DNA of 13,611 bases. It comes from Lachnospiraceae bacterium. GTDB taxonomy: Bacteria; Bacillota; Clostridia; Lachnospirales; Lachnospiraceae. Position numbers and translations under genes: made by a program. Under the pieces are notes generated by a model that worked only from the letters and a program-made list of their open reading frames with translations, had not been told where the DNA came from and searched no databases. Below are positions 5,779-13,611 of this stretch, piece by piece; the first letter of the stretch is position 1, and every line of letters begins with the position of its first letter. The stretch lies in assembly GCA_019423745.1 (NCBI GenBank), contig JAHZAV010000042.1, positions 1-13,611 on the forward strand, given 5' to 3'.

Positions 5779-7794
5779 ATGGCAGTATTGCAGATGCAAA
5801 GAGTCAGTATCTGTGCGCTGAAGAAGAACCGAAAATCGATTCTGGAGAAGCTGCAGTCCATGGGAGTCCTAGAAATCAGCCAGATAGCCGATGAGGATGA
5901 ATCGTTTTCCAGGATGGATACCATGAATGCCCGGATCAGTTTTGAAAAGAAAGCCAATACTGCGGATCAGGCGTTGGATGTACTGGATGGATATGCTCCA
6001 GAGTCAAAGTCAATGTTTGCTTCGCTGGAAGGCAAAAAGCTGATTGGCAGTGAACGGTTCCAATCAGCGGTTGCCGACAAAGATAAGATCATGGATGCGG
6101 CTGCAGATCTGATCCAAAGCAGCAAGATTATTACAGAGAAAAAAGCGGCTATCTTAAAGCTTGAAAATCAAATTGAGAGCTTGACCCCGTATCTTTCTCT
6201 GGAAGTTCCAATGAACTATTCCGGAACAAAAAAAGTCGCCATGTTTATAGGAACAATGGCGGCAGAAACACAACTTCAGGACATTTACAATACGCTGGCA
6301 GAGCAGCTTCCGGAAGTGGATGCTCTTGATGTGCAAATCATATCATCTGATCAGGACGCAGTATATCTGGCAGTTCTTTGTATGAGAGAAGATGCTGCAA
6401 AGGTAGAGGAGGTTCTAAGATCCAATGGATTTGCACGACCGGCACAGATGGCAGAAGAGGTGCCGGCTGTTAAGACTCAGGAACTGAAAGCGTGTATAGA
6501 ACAACTGAATAAAGAAATCAAAGAGCAGGAAGATAAAATAAAAGGTTATGCCAGTGAGAGAGAAAATCTGCGATATATTTCGGATTATTTCCGTATGAGG
6601 GCTGATAAATATGAAGTACTAGGCACTCTGCCACAGTCTCAGCGGACTTTTGTGATCAGTGGATATACAGCAAAGAAATTTGTGCCTGCTTTAGAGAAAG
6701 CTATTGGTGAAAACTATGATTGTGTCATCGATATAGAAGATGTGGGAGAGGAAGAAGAGGTTCCTACGATTCTTCAGAATAACAGTTTTTCTGCAAGCTG
6801 GGAAGGGATCGTGGAATCTTACGGACTTCCTAAAAGAGGGGAATTCGATCCTACGACAATCATGTCATTTTTCTATGTGTTTTTCTTTGGCATGATGTTA
6901 TCAGATGCGGCATATGGAGCAATTCTCACAATCGCTTGCTTTGTGCTGCTAAAGAAATTTCCGCGTATGAGCCCGGGAATGCATCAGTCAATTAAATTAT
7001 TCATGTTCTGTGGCATTTCAACGGTTGTCTGGGGCGTTCTGTTTGGCGGATATTTTGGAAATATTGTGGATGTTGTATCAGCAAAATTTTTCGGTACCAC
7101 AATTACACCAGCGGCATTGTGGTTCATTCCATTGAATGATCCTATGAAATTGCTTGTATACTCTATGTTATTTGGAGTAATTCACCTTTTTGTGGGATTG
7201 GGAATCAAAGGGTATATGTGTATTAAAGACCACAGATATCTGGATTTCTTCTGTGATGTAGTATTGTGGTTCTGTCTGGTTGTGGGATTGATTTTAATGC
7301 TGCTTCCAAGCAGTTTGTTCGCATCTATTGCGCAGACACAGATTGTTTTTCCGGATGCACTTAATATGCTGGCAAAAATTTTGGCTATTGTGGGAGCTGT
7401 CGGTATCGTTTTGATGTCAGGAAGAGGAACAAAAAACCCTGGTATCAGAATTGCGCTTGGAGCATATGATCTCTACAATATTACCGGCTGGTTAAGTGAT
7501 GTGCTGTCATATTCCCGTCTTCTTGCATTAGGACTTGCAACGGGAGTTATTGCTTCTGTTATCAACCAGATGGGAAGCATGGTACCGAATAATATTTTTG
7601 GAATTATTGCATTTATTATTATTTTTATCGTGGGTCATGCGCTGAATCTGGCTATTAATCTGCTGGGAGCATATGTACACACAAATCGTCTGCAGTTTGT
7701 AGAATTTTTCGGTAAGTTTTATGAAGGCGGCGGGAAACCATTTGAGCCGTTTTGTGCGGATACAAAATATGTAGATATTAAGGAGGAAACGTAG
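5779..7794 (+). CDS. ntpI: V-type ATPase subunit I (membrane stator)
   Basis: A 671-residue protein of normal length for the family. Residues 1-340 form the cytoplasmic part that meets the peripheral stalks. The C-terminal half holds about seven or eight membrane helices starting at FDPTTIMSFFYVFFFGMML (about 353). This subunit makes the ion half-channels next to the K ring. Two conserved arginines are visible: R580 in SYSRLLALGLA and R637 in TNRLQFVEFF. They correspond well to the E. hirae NtpI arginines reported near 573 and 629 as important for ion transfer. AAGGAGGG (5763-5770) sits 8 nt before the ATG at 5779; a nearer ATG at 5771 is out of frame. The ntpK ribosome binding site lies inside its last codons. 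Confidence 0.96.
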   Translation: MAVLQMQRVSICALKKNRKSILEKLQSMGVLEISQIADEDESFSRMDTMNARISFEKKANTADQALDVLDGYAPESKSMFASLEGKKLIGSERFQSAVADKDKIMDAAADLIQSSKIITEKKAAILKLENQIESLTPYLSLEVPMNYSGTKKVAMFIGTMAAETQLQDIYNTLAEQLPEVDALDVQIISSDQDAVYLAVLCMREDAAKVEEVLRSNGFARPAQMAEEVPAVKTQELKACIEQLNKEIKEQEDKIKGYASERENLRYISDYFRMRADKYEVLGTLPQSQRTFVISGYTAKKFVPALEKAIGENYDCVIDIEDVGEEEEVPTILQNNSFSASWEGIVESYGLPKRGEFDPTTIMSFFYVFFFGMMLSDAAYGAILTIACFVLLKKFPRMSPGMHQSIKLFMFCGISTVVWGVLFGGYFGNIVDVVSAKFFGTTITPAALWFIPLNDPMKLLVYSMLFGVIHLFVGLGIKGYMCIKDHRYLDFFCDVVLWFCLVVGLILMLLPSSLFASIAQTQIVFPDALNMLAKILAIVGAVGIVLMSGRGTKNPGIRIALGAYDLYNITGWLSDVLSYSRLLALGLATGVIASVINQMGSMVPNNIFGIIAFIIIFIVGHALNLAINLLGAYVHTNRLQFVEFFGKFYEGGGKPFEPFCADTKYVDIKEET

Positions 7795-7797
7795 GTT

Positions 7798-8283
7798 ATG
7801 AATATTTTGGAAAATTTAGGAATTGTATATGCATTGCTTGGTGCAGCGGTAGCAGTATTATTTGCAGGATGTGGTTCAGCACTTGGTGTAGGAATTGCCG
7901 GACAGGCAGCAGCCGGAGTTGTAACAGAGGATCCCAGTAAATTTGCGAAAGTTCTTGTTATACAGCTTCTGCCTGGTACGCAGGGACTTTACGGACTGTT
8001 GGTAGGATTTATTACACTGTCCAAAATTGGTATTCTTGGCGGTGGAATTGTAGATGTCAGTGTACAGACAGGTCTTCTGATTCTTGCAGCTTGCCTGCCG
8101 ATTGGAATTGTTGGTTTGATTTCCGGTAAGGCACAGGGACAGGCAGCAGCTGCATCAATTGGAATTGTGGCAAAAAAACCAGATCAGTTCGGTAAAGCGA
8201 TGCTGTTCCCGGCAATGGTTGAGACATATGCGATCCTTTCTCTTCTGATTTCTTTCCTGGCAGTTAACGGAATCCAGGTATAG
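7798..8283 (+). CDS. ntpK: V-type ATPase subunit K, rotor ring proteolipid, Na+-type
   Basis: A 161-residue, very hydrophobic protein with four predicted membrane helices made of two related hairpins. GQAAAGVVTEDPSKF in the first half echoes GQAAAASIGIVAKKPDQF in the second, showing the internal duplication typical of 16-kDa proteolipids. The ion site matches the known E. hirae NtpK Na+ site: L58, T61 and Q62 in QLLPGTQGLYG, Q113 in GKAQGQ, and E142 in PAMVETYA, equivalent to L61, T64, Q65, Q110 and E139. Only the second hairpin carries the acidic residue, as in E. hirae. This points to Na+ rather than H+ transport, though direction (hydrolysis or synthesis) cannot be told. The gap to ntpI is 3 bp, and AAGGAGG (7780-7786) in the ntpI end serves as ribosome binding site. 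Confidence 0.97.
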   Translation: MNILENLGIVYALLGAAVAVLFAGCGSALGVGIAGQAAAGVVTEDPSKFAKVLVIQLLPGTQGLYGLLVGFITLSKIGILGGGIVDVSVQTGLLILAACLPIGIVGLISGKAQGQAAAASIGIVAKKPDQFGKAMLFPAMVETYAILSLLISFLAVNGIQV

Positions 8284-8325
8284 TTGAAATGAAGAAAAAT
8301 TAAGGGAGAAAAAGGAGAGCTGAAA

Positions 8326-8919
8326 ATGACAGGATTAGAAAAAATGAAAAGCCAGATCCTGGACGAAGCCAAGGCGACAGCTAACAGCAAGATTCAGGAG
8401 GCTGAAAACCAGGCGAAAGAGATCCTGGAGACGGCCAGCCAGGAAGCGGCAAAAGTTGCAGACAGTATCTCCCAGAAATCAGCGGCAGAAATTGCAAATT
8501 TTAAAGAACGTGTAGAATCTTCTATTGATCTTAAGAAACGAACAGAAATTCTTAAAGCAAAACAGGAAGTTATTGCGCAGGTTCTTGAGAAGGCTTATAA
8601 GGCAGTGTGTGAAATGGATACCCAGTCCTATTTTGCCCTGCTTGAGAAAATGCTTGATAAATATGCACTTGCCCAGGATGGAGAGATTTATTTATCTGCA
8701 GCGGACCGGGAAAGAATGCCAGCCGATTTTGTCAGCAAAATCGAGGCGGCGGCGAAAGCTAAGGGCGGAAGTCTGAAGCTGGGAGAAGTGGATAAAAAAG
8801 TAACAGACGGATTTATCCTTGTGTACGGTGGAGTGGAAGAAAATTGTACATTAAAGGCGATGTTCGATGCGAAAAAAGATGAATTATCAGACTGTGTTTA
8901 TCAGCTGTTATTTTTATAA
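8326..8919 (+). CDS. ntpE: V-type ATPase subunit E (peripheral stalk)
   Basis: A 197-residue soluble protein, the usual length for bacterial and archaeal E subunits. The first 100 or so residues form a charged coiled coil (MKSQILDEAKATANSKIQEA and onward) that would wrap around NtpF. The C-terminal 90 residues are a mixed alpha/beta head that binds the top of the A3B3 ring, with the family-like block VTDGFILVYGGVEENCT (about 162-178). AAAAAGGAGAGC before the ATG supplies the ribosome binding site. It lies 42 bp after ntpK and 29 bp before ntpC, in the standard operon position. Confidence 0.93.
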   Translation: MTGLEKMKSQILDEAKATANSKIQEAENQAKEILETASQEAAKVADSISQKSAAEIANFKERVESSIDLKKRTEILKAKQEVIAQVLEKAYKAVCEMDTQSYFALLEKMLDKYALAQDGEIYLSAADRERMPADFVSKIEAAAKAKGGSLKLGEVDKKVTDGFILVYGGVEENCTLKAMFDAKKDELSDCVYQLLFL

Positions 8920-8948
8920 GCCTGGCAAAAGCGTAAGGAGGAGCTTAA

Positions 8949-9917
8949 ATGAGTGAAATGTATACCTACGCGGTTGCGCGCATACGGGCTTTGGAAGTTT
9001 CTCTTTTTTCCAATGCTGTGATCGAGCAGCTGATTGCCTGCCAGAATTATGAGCAATGTATTCAGTTTCTGGCAGAGCGTGGATGGGGAGACAATGATAC
9101 GTCTGCAGATGCAGAAAGGATGTTAAAAAGAGAGGAAGAGAAGATATGGGAAGTTATGAAGGAACTTTCCATAGATATGAAGAAATTTGACGTTCTCTCT
9201 TATCCGAAGCTTTTTCATAATCTGAAAGCAGCCATCAAGGAAGTGTGTACGGAAGACACAGGACGTGACATTTTTTATGATGATGCTGCAATACCGGGGA
9301 AGGAAATGCTGGAGATCGTTCGGGAGAAGGAGTTTGGACGGCTTCCAGATACTATGAGCTCTGTAGCGGCAGAAGCTTATGACACATTGCTTCATACCCG
9401 GGATGGACAGCTGTGTGATATTATGATTGACCGGGCTGCCCTGGATGCAATTTATAAAGCAGGAATGGAAGCAAAGGATAAAATCATCCGAGATTATGCA
9501 GAATCAGCTGTAGCAGTTGCAGATATCAAAATTGCCGTACGTTCACAGAAAACCGCGAAATCAATAGAATTCATGAGACGGGCTATGGCAGAGTGTCGGA
9601 GCATCAGTGTGGATCAGTTGTCCAGAGCTGCCCTGAATGGGCCGGAAGCGATCCGGGATTATCTGGCAGGTACGGAGTATGCAGGGGGCGCTGAAGCACT
9701 TGCAGAGTCTCCATCTGCATTTGAACGGTGGTGTGACAACCGTATTATACAGACAATCAGTCCGCAGAAATATGAATCATTTAGCATAGGACCAGTGGTA
9801 GCCTATGTACTTGCAAGGCAGAATGAAATAAAAACGGTACGAATCATACTTTCCGGCAAACGAAGCGAATTACCGGACGATTCAATCCGGGAAAGGGTAA
9901 GGGAGATGTATGTATAA
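8949..9917 (+). CDS. ntpC: V-type ATPase subunit C (NtpC, rotor ring adaptor)
   Basis: A 322-residue soluble, mostly helical protein of the V-ATPase C / archaeal d family. It forms the funnel-shaped socket that joins the central shaft to the K ring. The N-terminal TYAVARIRALEVSLFS is characteristic of the family, as is the weakly conserved helical remainder. Start and length agree with relatives. AAGGAGGAG (8935-8943) is five bases before the ATG. The stop overlaps the start of ntpG by 8 bp (MYV, then TAA, shared with ATG TAT of ntpG), which suggests translational coupling. Confidence 0.93.
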   Translation: MSEMYTYAVARIRALEVSLFSNAVIEQLIACQNYEQCIQFLAERGWGDNDTSADAERMLKREEEKIWEVMKELSIDMKKFDVLSYPKLFHNLKAAIKEVCTEDTGRDIFYDDAAIPGKEMLEIVREKEFGRLPDTMSSVAAEAYDTLLHTRDGQLCDIMIDRAALDAIYKAGMEAKDKIIRDYAESAVAVADIKIAVRSQKTAKSIEFMRRAMAECRSISVDQLSRAALNGPEAIRDYLAGTEYAGGAEALAESPSAFERWCDNRIIQTISPQKYESFSIGPVVAYVLARQNEIKTVRIILSGKRSELPDDSIRERVREMYV

Positions 9918-10227
9918 GATAGCAGTAATGGGCGACTATGACAGTGTTTATGGCTTCGCTGCACTTGGGCTTGATATATTTCCCATTACATCCCAGGAGG
10001 AGGCCGAAGCAAGATTACATCAGCTGGCAGCAAAAGAATATGCCGTAATTTATATTACAGAAGCGCTTGCAGCTGAACTAAAACATGAAATTGCAAGATA
10101 TCAGGACCAGATCATTCCGGCAATTATAGAGATTCCAGGAGTGTCCGGAAATACAGGAAATGGCGTACGTGGGGTGAAAAAGTCTGTGGAACAGGCTGTA
10201 GGTTCCGATATCTTATTCAGTAACTAA
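9910..10227 (+). CDS. ntpG: V-type ATPase subunit F (NtpG, central shaft)
   Basis: A 105-residue protein beginning MYKIAVMGDYDSVYGFAALG, the typical opening of the V-type F subunit (normally about 100 residues). It has a Rossmann-like fold and attaches to NtpD in the central rotor shaft. YAVIYITEALAAEL and PAIIEIPG further along are also family-like. The start at 9910 lies 8 bp inside ntpC and keeps the conserved N-terminus. Ribosomes finishing ntpC could restart here; a purine-rich GGGTAAGGGAG (9895-9905) is also available. Confidence 0.94.
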   Translation: MYKIAVMGDYDSVYGFAALGLDIFPITSQEEAEARLHQLAAKEYAVIYITEALAAELKHEIARYQDQIIPAIIEIPGVSGNTGNGVRGVKKSVEQAVGSDILFSN

Positions 10228-10251
10228 GAAAGTAGAGGTGATTCGTCCGTT

Positions 10252-12018
10252 ATGAGTACAGGTACGATTAAAAAAGTAGCAGGACCCCTTGTCATCGCAT
10301 CCGGTATGCGTGATGCAAACATGTCAGACGTTGTCCGTGTAAGTAAACAGCGTCTGATTGGAGAAATCATCGAGATGCACGGTGATGAGGCGTCCATTCA
10401 GGTATATGAGGAGACATCCGGACTGGGACCGGGAGAGCCGGTAGAGTCTACAGGAGCTCCTATGGCGGTTGAGCTTGGACCAGGTCTGATTGCAAGCATT
10501 TATGACGGAATTCAAAGACCGCTTGATGATATTATGAAAATTTCAGGGAACAACCTTCAAAGAGGTGTCGAGGTTGCTGCACTGAAAAGAGATAAAAAAT
10601 GGGAATTTGTTCCGGTTGCGAAAGTTGGAGATGAAGTAGAAGCAGGTGATGTTCTGGGAACGGTTCAGGAGACGGAGATCGTACAGCAGAAAATCATGGT
10701 TCCTTATGGAATCGAAGGAAAAATCAAAGACATCAAAGCTGGCGAATTTACAGTGGAAGAAACCGTTGCAGTTGTAGAGACAAAAGATGGGGACAAAGAA
10801 CTGACCATGATGCAGAAATGGCCGGTAAGACGTGGACGTCCGTATGTAAAGAAGCTTCCTCTGGATGTCCCTCTTGTGACAGGGCAGCGTGTGGTTGATA
10901 CATTTTTCCCAATTGCCAAAGGTGGTGTTGCTGCAGTTCCGGGACCGTTCGGAAGCGGTAAGACAGTCATTCAGCATCAGCTGGCAAAATGGGCAGAGGC
11001 AGATATTGTAGTATATATTGGATGTGGAGAGCGCGGAAATGAGATGACAGACGTTCTAAATGAGTTCCCAGAGTTGAAGGATCCGAAAACGGGACGTTCT
11101 TTGATGGAGAGAACGGTTCTGATCGCTAATACGTCAGATATGCCGTTTGCAGCCCGCGAGGCATCTATTTATACAGGGATTACAATTGCAGAATATTTCC
11201 GTGATATGGGATATTCGGTGGCACTTATGGCAGATTCTACTTCTCGTTGGGCAGAAGCACTTCGTGAAATGTCAGGTCGTTTGGAAGAGATGCCTGGTGA
11301 AGAAGGTTATCCGGCATATTTGGGTTCCCGTCTGGCAGAATTTTACGAAAGAGCTGGTCATGTGATTTCTCTTGGAAAAGAAGGAAGAGAAGGATCCCTT
11401 TCTGTTATTGGAGCAGTATCACCTCCGGGAGGCGATACATCGGAGCCGGTATCACAGGCTACCTTACGTATTGTAAAAGTATTCTGGGGACTGGATTCCA
11501 ACCTGGCTTACAAGAGGCATTTCCCGGCTATTAACTGGCTGACAAGTTATTCCCTGTACCTGGATAATGTCAGTGATTGGTTTAACAATACAGTGGCTCC
11601 CGACTGGATGGAAGATCGTCAGAAGATGATGAGTCTTCTGCAGGAAGAGGCGGAGTTGGAAGAAATTGTACAGATGGTAGGTATGGATGCACTTTCTCCG
11701 ATAGACCGGCTGAAAATGGAAGCAGCCCGATCTATCCGTGAGGACTTCCTGCATCAGAATTCCTTCCATGAAGTCGATACTTATACCCCTCTTAGAAAAC
11801 AATATCTGATGATGAAACTGGTGTTGGCATTTTATGAACAATCTCTGGAAGCTTTGAATAAAGGCGCATCAATGAATGCACTGCTTAGTATGGCTGTCAG
11901 AGAAAAGATTGGTCGTTACAAATATACGACACCGGAAAATGTAGAAACAGAATATGAGAAAATATTAGAAGAATTAAATAAAGAGATCGCGGGTGCGTTC
12001 GGAAAGGAGGACTTCTAA
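10252..12018 (+). CDS. ntpA: V-type ATPase catalytic subunit A
   Basis: A 588-residue catalytic ATPase subunit of standard length. The N-terminal beta-barrel and the non-homologous insert that marks A subunits (about 115-195) precede the nucleotide-binding domain. Walker A is GPFGSGKT (231-238) with K237 and T238 for phosphate and Mg2+. GCGERGNE (257-264) carries the catalytic-site glutamate region. MADSTSRWAEALREMSGRL and the GEEGYPAYLGSRLA block follow. Three copies alternate with NtpB to form the head. The gap from ntpG is 24 bp. The best ribosome binding site, GAGGTG at 10235-10240, is 11 nt from the ATG, longer than for the neighbours, but no better in-frame start exists. Confidence 0.98.
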   Translation: MSTGTIKKVAGPLVIASGMRDANMSDVVRVSKQRLIGEIIEMHGDEASIQVYEETSGLGPGEPVESTGAPMAVELGPGLIASIYDGIQRPLDDIMKISGNNLQRGVEVAALKRDKKWEFVPVAKVGDEVEAGDVLGTVQETEIVQQKIMVPYGIEGKIKDIKAGEFTVEETVAVVETKDGDKELTMMQKWPVRRGRPYVKKLPLDVPLVTGQRVVDTFFPIAKGGVAAVPGPFGSGKTVIQHQLAKWAEADIVVYIGCGERGNEMTDVLNEFPELKDPKTGRSLMERTVLIANTSDMPFAAREASIYTGITIAEYFRDMGYSVALMADSTSRWAEALREMSGRLEEMPGEEGYPAYLGSRLAEFYERAGHVISLGKEGREGSLSVIGAVSPPGGDTSEPVSQATLRIVKVFWGLDSNLAYKRHFPAINWLTSYSLYLDNVSDWFNNTVAPDWMEDRQKMMSLLQEEAELEEIVQMVGMDALSPIDRLKMEAARSIREDFLHQNSFHEVDTYTPLRKQYLMMKLVLAFYEQSLEALNKGASMNALLSMAVREKIGRYKYTTPENVETEYEKILEELNKEIAGAFGKEDF

Positions 12019-12021
12019 ACT

Positions 12022-13395
12022 ATGCCAAAAGAATATAGAACTATACAAGAAGTTGCCGGACCACTTATGATGGTAAAAGGTGTAGAGGGAGTCACATATG
12101 ATGAACTCGGAGAAATTGAACTGGTAAACGGAGAGAAACGCCGCTGTAAGGTTTTGGAAGTAGACGGAAGTAATGTAGTTGTACAGCTCTATGAAAATGC
12201 CGCTGGTATTAACTTAAGTAATAGTAAAGTACGCTTCCTTGGACGCAGCATGGAGCTTGGTGTATCCGGAGATATGCTTGGCCGTGTTTTTGATGGCCTG
12301 GGGAGACCTATTGACGATGGCCCGGAGATATTGCCCGATGAAAGAAGAGATATTAACGGTTTGCCTATGAATCCGGCAGCCCGCGTATATCCAGAAGAGT
12401 TTATTCAGACAGGTGTATCTGCAATTGATGGATTGAATACCCTTGTTCGTGGTCAGAAACTTCCGATTTTCTCCTGTTCCGGTTTGCCCCATTCCCAATT
12501 GGCGGCTCAGATTGCAAGACAGGCAAAAGTACGGGGAACAGATGAGAATTTTGCTGTTGTATTTGCGGCAATGGGTATTACATTTGAAGAATCTAACTTC
12601 TTTGTGGAATCCTTTAAGGAAACGGGCGCTATTGACAGGACAGTTCTGTTTGTTAACTTGGCAAATGACCCGGCCGTAGAGCGTATTTCTACTCCTCGTA
12701 TGGCGTTGACAGCGGCAGAATATCTTGCCTTTGAAAAGGATATGCATGTTCTTGTTATTTTAACAGATATTACTAACTATGCAGATGCTCTTCGTGAGAT
12801 TTCCGCAGCGAAAAAAGAGGTTCCGGGACGTCGCGGTTATCCTGGTTATATGTACACAGACCTTGCGCAGATGTATGAACGTGCAGGACGTCAGAGAGGA
12901 AAAGCAGGAAGTATTACAATGATTCCGATTCTGACCATGCCGGAAGATGACAAGACTCATCCGATTCCGGACCTTACCGGTTATATTACTGAGGGACAGG
13001 TGATTTTGAGTCGTGATTTGTATCGTAAGGGTGTTCAGCCGCCTATCGATGTACTCCCTTCACTGTCACGTTTGAAAGATAAAGGAATTGGTGAAGGCAA
13101 GACAAGAGCGGACCACTCTAATACAATGAATCAGCTCTTTGCAGCATATTCACGCGGAAAAGACGCAAAAGAATTGATGACCATTCTTGGAGAGGCGGCT
13201 TTGACAGAAATTGATTTGATCTATGCAAAATTTGCAGATGAGTTTGAAAAAGAATATGTATCTCAAGGATACAATACAGACAGATCCATTGAAGAAACGT
13301 TGGAAATCGGTTGGAAACTATTGTCCATACTCCCAAGATCCGAGCTCAAACGAATCGACGACAAATATCTCGATCTGTATTATGGAAAGCAATAA
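12022..13395 (+). CDS. ntpB: V-type ATPase regulatory subunit B
   Basis: A 457-residue non-catalytic nucleotide-binding-fold subunit of normal length. It lacks a true Walker A: the equivalent segment is IFSCSGLPHSQLAAQIARQA, as in other B subunits. R350 in PSLSRLKDKGIGEGKTRADH falls at the same position as the E. hirae NtpB arginine finger that reaches into the A-subunit active site. The C-terminus (LDLYYGK) is family-like. The gap from ntpA is only 3 bp, with AAAGGAGG (about 12003-12010) inside the ntpA end as ribosome binding site. Downstream, instead of an immediate ntpD, there is a hairpin and a repeat array. Confidence 0.98.
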   Translation: MPKEYRTIQEVAGPLMMVKGVEGVTYDELGEIELVNGEKRRCKVLEVDGSNVVVQLYENAAGINLSNSKVRFLGRSMELGVSGDMLGRVFDGLGRPIDDGPEILPDERRDINGLPMNPAARVYPEEFIQTGVSAIDGLNTLVRGQKLPIFSCSGLPHSQLAAQIARQAKVRGTDENFAVVFAAMGITFEESNFFVESFKETGAIDRTVLFVNLANDPAVERISTPRMALTAAEYLAFEKDMHVLVILTDITNYADALREISAAKKEVPGRRGYPGYMYTDLAQMYERAGRQRGKAGSITMIPILTMPEDDKTHPIPDLTGYITEGQVILSRDLYRKGVQPPIDVLPSLSRLKDKGIGEGKTRADHSNTMNQLFAAYSRGKDAKELMTILGEAALTEIDLIYAKFADEFEKEYVSQGYNTDRSIEETLEIGWKLLSILPRSELKRIDDKYLDLYYGKQ

Positions 13396-13402
13396 GCCAT
13401 GC

Positions 13403-13461
13403 GCAGATGGACGATGCAGTCATACAGGCTTGCCTGTTGGTGACTGCATCTGGACATCTGC
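13403..13461 (+). other. Long three-segment hairpin just after ntpB
   Basis: Beginning 8 bases after the ntpB stop are three nested inverted segments. The outer pair is GCAGATG (13403-13409) with CATCTGC (13455-13461). The middle pair is GATGCAGTCA (13413-13422) with TGACTGCATC (13441-13450). The inner pair is ACAGG (13424-13428) with CCTGT (13433-13437), capped by CTTG, a known stable tetraloop class. In all 22 base pairs form with small internal loops. No T-run follows, so it is not a standard intrinsic terminator. It could be an mRNA processing or stability element between ntpB and the expected ntpD, or the terminal part of the repeat element that abuts it. Confidence 0.7.
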
Positions 13462-13611
13462 ATAGGGCGCAAGCCCGGCAGCGAGTAGGAGCGAAGCGGA
13501 AACGAGCTGGGAGCATGGCGGGAAGCCGATAGGGCGCAAGCCCGGCAGCGAGTAGAAGCGAAGCGGAAACGAGCTGGGAGCATGGCGGGAAGCCGATAGG
13601 GCGCAAGCCCG
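13462..13611. repeat. 67-bp GC-rich tandem repeat array, at least 2.2 copies, running off the window
   Basis: Copy 1 is 13462-13528, copy 2 is 13529-13595, and a third begins at 13596 and is cut by the window end after 16 bases. Copies 1 and 2 differ at one base only (G at 13489, A at 13556). The unit is about two-thirds G+C, well above its surroundings. Each copy opens with GGGCGCAAGCCC, a 4-bp stem with a GCAA tetraloop (13465-13476, 13532-13543, 13599-13610). Further short pairings are possible within a unit (CAGC with GCTG, CCCG with CGGG). Because 67 is not a multiple of 3, the reading frame shifts at each copy and a TAG recurs, so the array is unlikely to be coding. Its first base directly follows the hairpin. 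It could be an array of small structured interspersed repeats; the true copy number is unknown. Confidence 0.9.

Noticed and set aside
5403..5799. Minus-strand open frames opposite ntpF (89 and 165 residues)
   Set aside because: They are complementary shadows of a strongly biased coiled-coil coding sequence; Ser/Phe/Cys-rich composition and no ribosome binding sites.
13311..13606. Open frames on both strands through the repeat array
   Set aside because: They are composed of the 67-bp repeat read in rotating frames, overlap the end of ntpB, and lack ribosome binding sites.
13462..13611. CRISPR array
   Set aside because: The copies are head-to-tail and nearly identical along their full length, with no variable spacers between repeats.

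Overview
The window looks like a piece of a Clostridia chromosome, most likely from a Lachnospiraceae-like gut anaerobe (Bacillota). The reasons are strong AGGAGG-type ribosome binding sites before most genes, moderate-to-low GC, a large Bacillus/Clostridium-type SRP RNA, a VanW-family protein, a B12-binding/DUF4080 radical SAM protein, and a V-type ATPase operon in the same gene order as the Enterococcus hirae ntp operon. The genus call is inference; no database was searched.

Left edge (1-224): the 5' part of the SRP RNA gene lies on the minus strand and runs off the window, with a well-formed sigma-A promoter (TTGACA, 17 nt, TAAAAT). Going the other way is a B12-binding radical SAM protein (225-1958) with almost no Shine-Dalgarno sequence. 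From about 1983 to 5270 comes a likely transcription unit: a candidate promoter, a 34-residue single-pass membrane peptide, a VanW-family membrane-anchored protein, a HypE/AIR-synthase-like protein, and the tRNA wobble methyltransferase TrmL. The unit closes with a 15-bp perfect hairpin that overlaps the trmL stop codon.

From 5369 to the right edge is the V-type ATPase operon in the order F-I-K-E-C-G-A-B. The peripheral stalk (F, E), membrane stator (I), rotor ring (K), rotor-ring adaptor (C), central-shaft subunit (G) and the A/B catalytic head are all intact. The ring subunit keeps every residue that forms the Na+ site of E. hirae NtpK (L58, T61, Q62, Q113, E142 here), so this enzyme most likely moves Na+. 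The remaining central-shaft subunit, NtpD, is expected just past the right edge.

The right edge (13396-13611) is the unusual part. Where ntpD would normally start at once after ntpB, there is a long three-segment hairpin capped by CTTG. A GC-rich 67-bp tandem repeat abuts it directly and continues beyond the window. Neither looks coding, and there is no T-run to make a simple terminator. The repeat array inside an essential-stoichiometry operon is the best candidate here for something undescribed.
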